A stretch of 15,249 bases of DNA from an uncultured Anaerocolumna sp. (lineage in GTDB: Bacteria; Bacillota; Clostridia; Lachnospirales; Lachnospiraceae): the NCBI GenBank assembly GCA_937901695.1, contig CALDJN010000234.1, positions 1-15,249 of the forward strand. The letters run 5' to 3'. Below are positions 13,952 to 15,249 of this stretch, in pieces. The notes beneath the pieces are model-generated. The model made no database searches and was not told the origin of the DNA. It was given only the letters and a program-made list of their open reading frames with translations. The first letter of the stretch is position 1, and each line of letters starts with the position of its first letter. The translations under genes were made by a program, and so were the position numbers.

Positions 13952-15249
13952 CTATTTCGCCAGTGCTTCACGGGCTTTATCCCATTGTTCCTTAGAAGCT
14001 TGGAATTCTTCCATAGTAACTGGTTTATCTAATAAATGTTGTCCTTTATGGCGTAATATGGATACACCAAATGGTGCATATTGTCCTTCGTAAATATCCT
14101 TCTTTGTAACTTGATAATAGGAACCGTTAAGTGCATAAGGAGCAACTAAAGCATGATCAATCAAATATGCTTCCGCTTTTGCGAATGCTTCAAAACGTGC
14201 ATCCAAATCAAGGGTATCAGCCTTTGCTGCATCTACTAATGCATAATATTCAGCTACCGTATCTGCTACACCATCTCCATTTTCCATAGCTTTATCCATA
14301 AAGCTATAGGTATTCCCTGCTGTAAATGGATCTGTAAAGGTTTGAGGATCAGCATAATCAGCTCCCCAGTTGGTTTTCATAAATGCATATTTACCGGAAC
14401 GGCGAACTTCAGATAAAAAGTTAGTGGAAGGTCCCGCTTCAACAATGATATCTATGTAATCTTTACCTAGTAAATTCTCTAATTGCTGTTCTACAACGAC
14501 ACATTCATTTGCCCAATCTCCAACGGTTGGATTGTAAGGCATAAGGATTTTAACCGGGAAAGTAGCACCTGCTGCTGTAAGTTCGGATACTGCTGCTTCT
14601 TTATAAGAAAGAGCTGCTGCTTCATCAAAACTTTTACCTTTACTAATTGCCTCTAAATCACCATAACTGGTATAATCTTTACCCTGGTTCGTAACAAAAG
14701 TTTCAGGGGTAATAGTATTGTTTATCAAAACCTCTGGTGTTTCCGGCTCAGAAACGCTAAGAGCTCTGACCCTGTCTAAACCTGCTTTCAGGGATTGACG
14801 GAAGTTTTCATTATTAACAGCAATTCTCCAGTTATCCGGTTCATACTCTTTATCAAATTTTGGTTCAAAGTTAAAACTATAGAAATAGGAATAATCCACT
14901 TTAATACGGCTCTTACTTAACATTTTCGACCTTACCGGATCTGCTAACCAGTCATCTACAATGTCGGATTCAATAGTAGCATAATCGACCTCACCTGTTT
15001 GAACCATTTGTGGTGCTAAAGTATTTGCCTCTGCATTATAGCGTTCAACAATCTTATCAATATATACGTGTTCTGCATCCCAGTTATTCTGATTTTTTAC
15101 GTAGATTCTGGTTTCCTGGGGAGCAAATTCACTTAAGATATAAGCGCCATTGTAATACATTTTCGTATTATCAGTACCAAATCCCGCTCCTAATTCTTCT
15201 AATAAAGGACCATATGCAGGCATAAAGCATACATAAGTTAAGGATGATA
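13952..15249 (-). CDS. oppA: Oligopeptide-binding protein OppA, SBP_bac_5 family (5' end outside the window)
   Basis: This is the C-terminal 430 or so residues of the extracellular peptide-binding lipoprotein of the importer. The frame stays open to the right edge: upstream of the apparent Met at 15223 it reads SSLTYVCF before MPAYGPLLEELG, so that Met is internal. Family features are GTDNTKMYYNGAY, the PQMVQTGEVDYATIESD block, and the C-terminal lobe with NWGADYADPQTFTDPF, typical of peptide-binding SBP_bac_5 proteins. The signal peptide and lipobox lie outside the window. The stop is TAG (13952-13954). It is separated from oppB by 207 bp that hold two hairpins, the only large gap within the opp part of the operon. 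Confidence 0.93.
   Translation of the reverse strand, partial: SSLTYVCFMPAYGPLLEELGAGFGTDNTKMYYNGAYILSEFAPQETRIYVKNQNNWDAEHVYIDKIVERYNAEANTLAPQMVQTGEVDYATIESDIVDDWLADPVRSKMLSKSRIKVDYSYFYSFNFEPKFDKEYEPDNWRIAVNNENFRQSLKAGLDRVRALSVSEPETPEVLINNTITPETFVTNQGKDYTSYGDLEAISKGKSFDEAAALSYKEAAVSELTAAGATFPVKILMPYNPTVGDWANECVVVEQQLENLLGKDYIDIIVEAGPSTNFLSEVRRSGKYAFMKTNWGADYADPQTFTDPFTAGNTYSFMDKAMENGDGVADTVAEYYALVDAAKADTLDLDARFEAFAKAEAYLIDHALVAPYALNGSYYQVTKKDIYEGQYAPFGVSILRHKGQHLLDKPVTMEEFQASKEQWDKAREALAK

Noticed and set aside
15209..15223. ATG at 15223 as the oppA start
   Set aside because: The frame stays open to the window edge with family-like residues upstream, and there is no signal peptide after this Met.

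Overview
The window looks like low-GC chromosomal DNA of an anaerobic Firmicute, most likely a member of Clostridia/Lachnospiraceae. The reasons are the AT-rich composition, strong AAGGAGG-type ribosome binding sites, an Ami/Opp-type oligopeptide transporter, and a pcrA helicase followed by a small membrane protein with an acidic tail. This placement is an inference from protein style, not a database result. Bases 1-24 are not genomic: they match the 3' end of the Illumina TruSeq read-2 adapter, so the left edge is a raw assembly end.

Layout. 25-1920 (+): the 3' part of pcrA, then a small single-helix acidic membrane protein with its own extended -10 promoter. 1921-2357: a gene-free stretch with two hairpins, a strong bidirectional-type terminator and three tandem 18-bp repeats; it may encode a small structured RNA. 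2358-3356 (-): an orphan ABC-transporter lipoprotein of the SsuA/THI5 type. 3610-5330 (-): a two-gene unit of a secreted protein with a His-rich C-terminal domain and an acidic hypothetical protein; I read it as a candidate toxin/bacteriocin plus immunity pair. 5728-15249 (-): a long co-directional cluster. In transcription order it is oppA (cut by the right edge), oppB, oppC, oppD, oppF, a class A beta-lactamase-fold serine hydrolase, an SH3-NlpC/P60 peptidase (YkfC-like), an M19 dipeptidase and, after a 310-bp gap holding a decayed IS3-type transposase fragment, a second beta-lactamase-fold hydrolase.

How the genes fit together. The Opp importer would bring in peptides. The three cytosolic enzymes behind it (NlpC/P60, M19 dipeptidase, serine hydrolase) have no signal peptides and resemble the set that Bacillus places behind dpp/ykf for cell-wall peptide salvage. 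I infer a muropeptide uptake and recycling operon. A hairpin with a U-tract just upstream of oppB, and another structure after oppA, suggest partial termination that would keep the binding protein in excess over the membrane parts.

Most unusual points: (1) oppC carries an in-frame array of 66-bp palindromic repeats (four palindromic cores, exact period 66) that adds about 80 residues to its cytosolic N-terminus; the two strands read like the dispersed bacterial repeat peptides of the EILRFAQND / CHSERSEES type. (2) The candidate secreted toxin/immunity pair. (3) The enzyme set of the salvage operon, with two different beta-lactamase-fold hydrolases.
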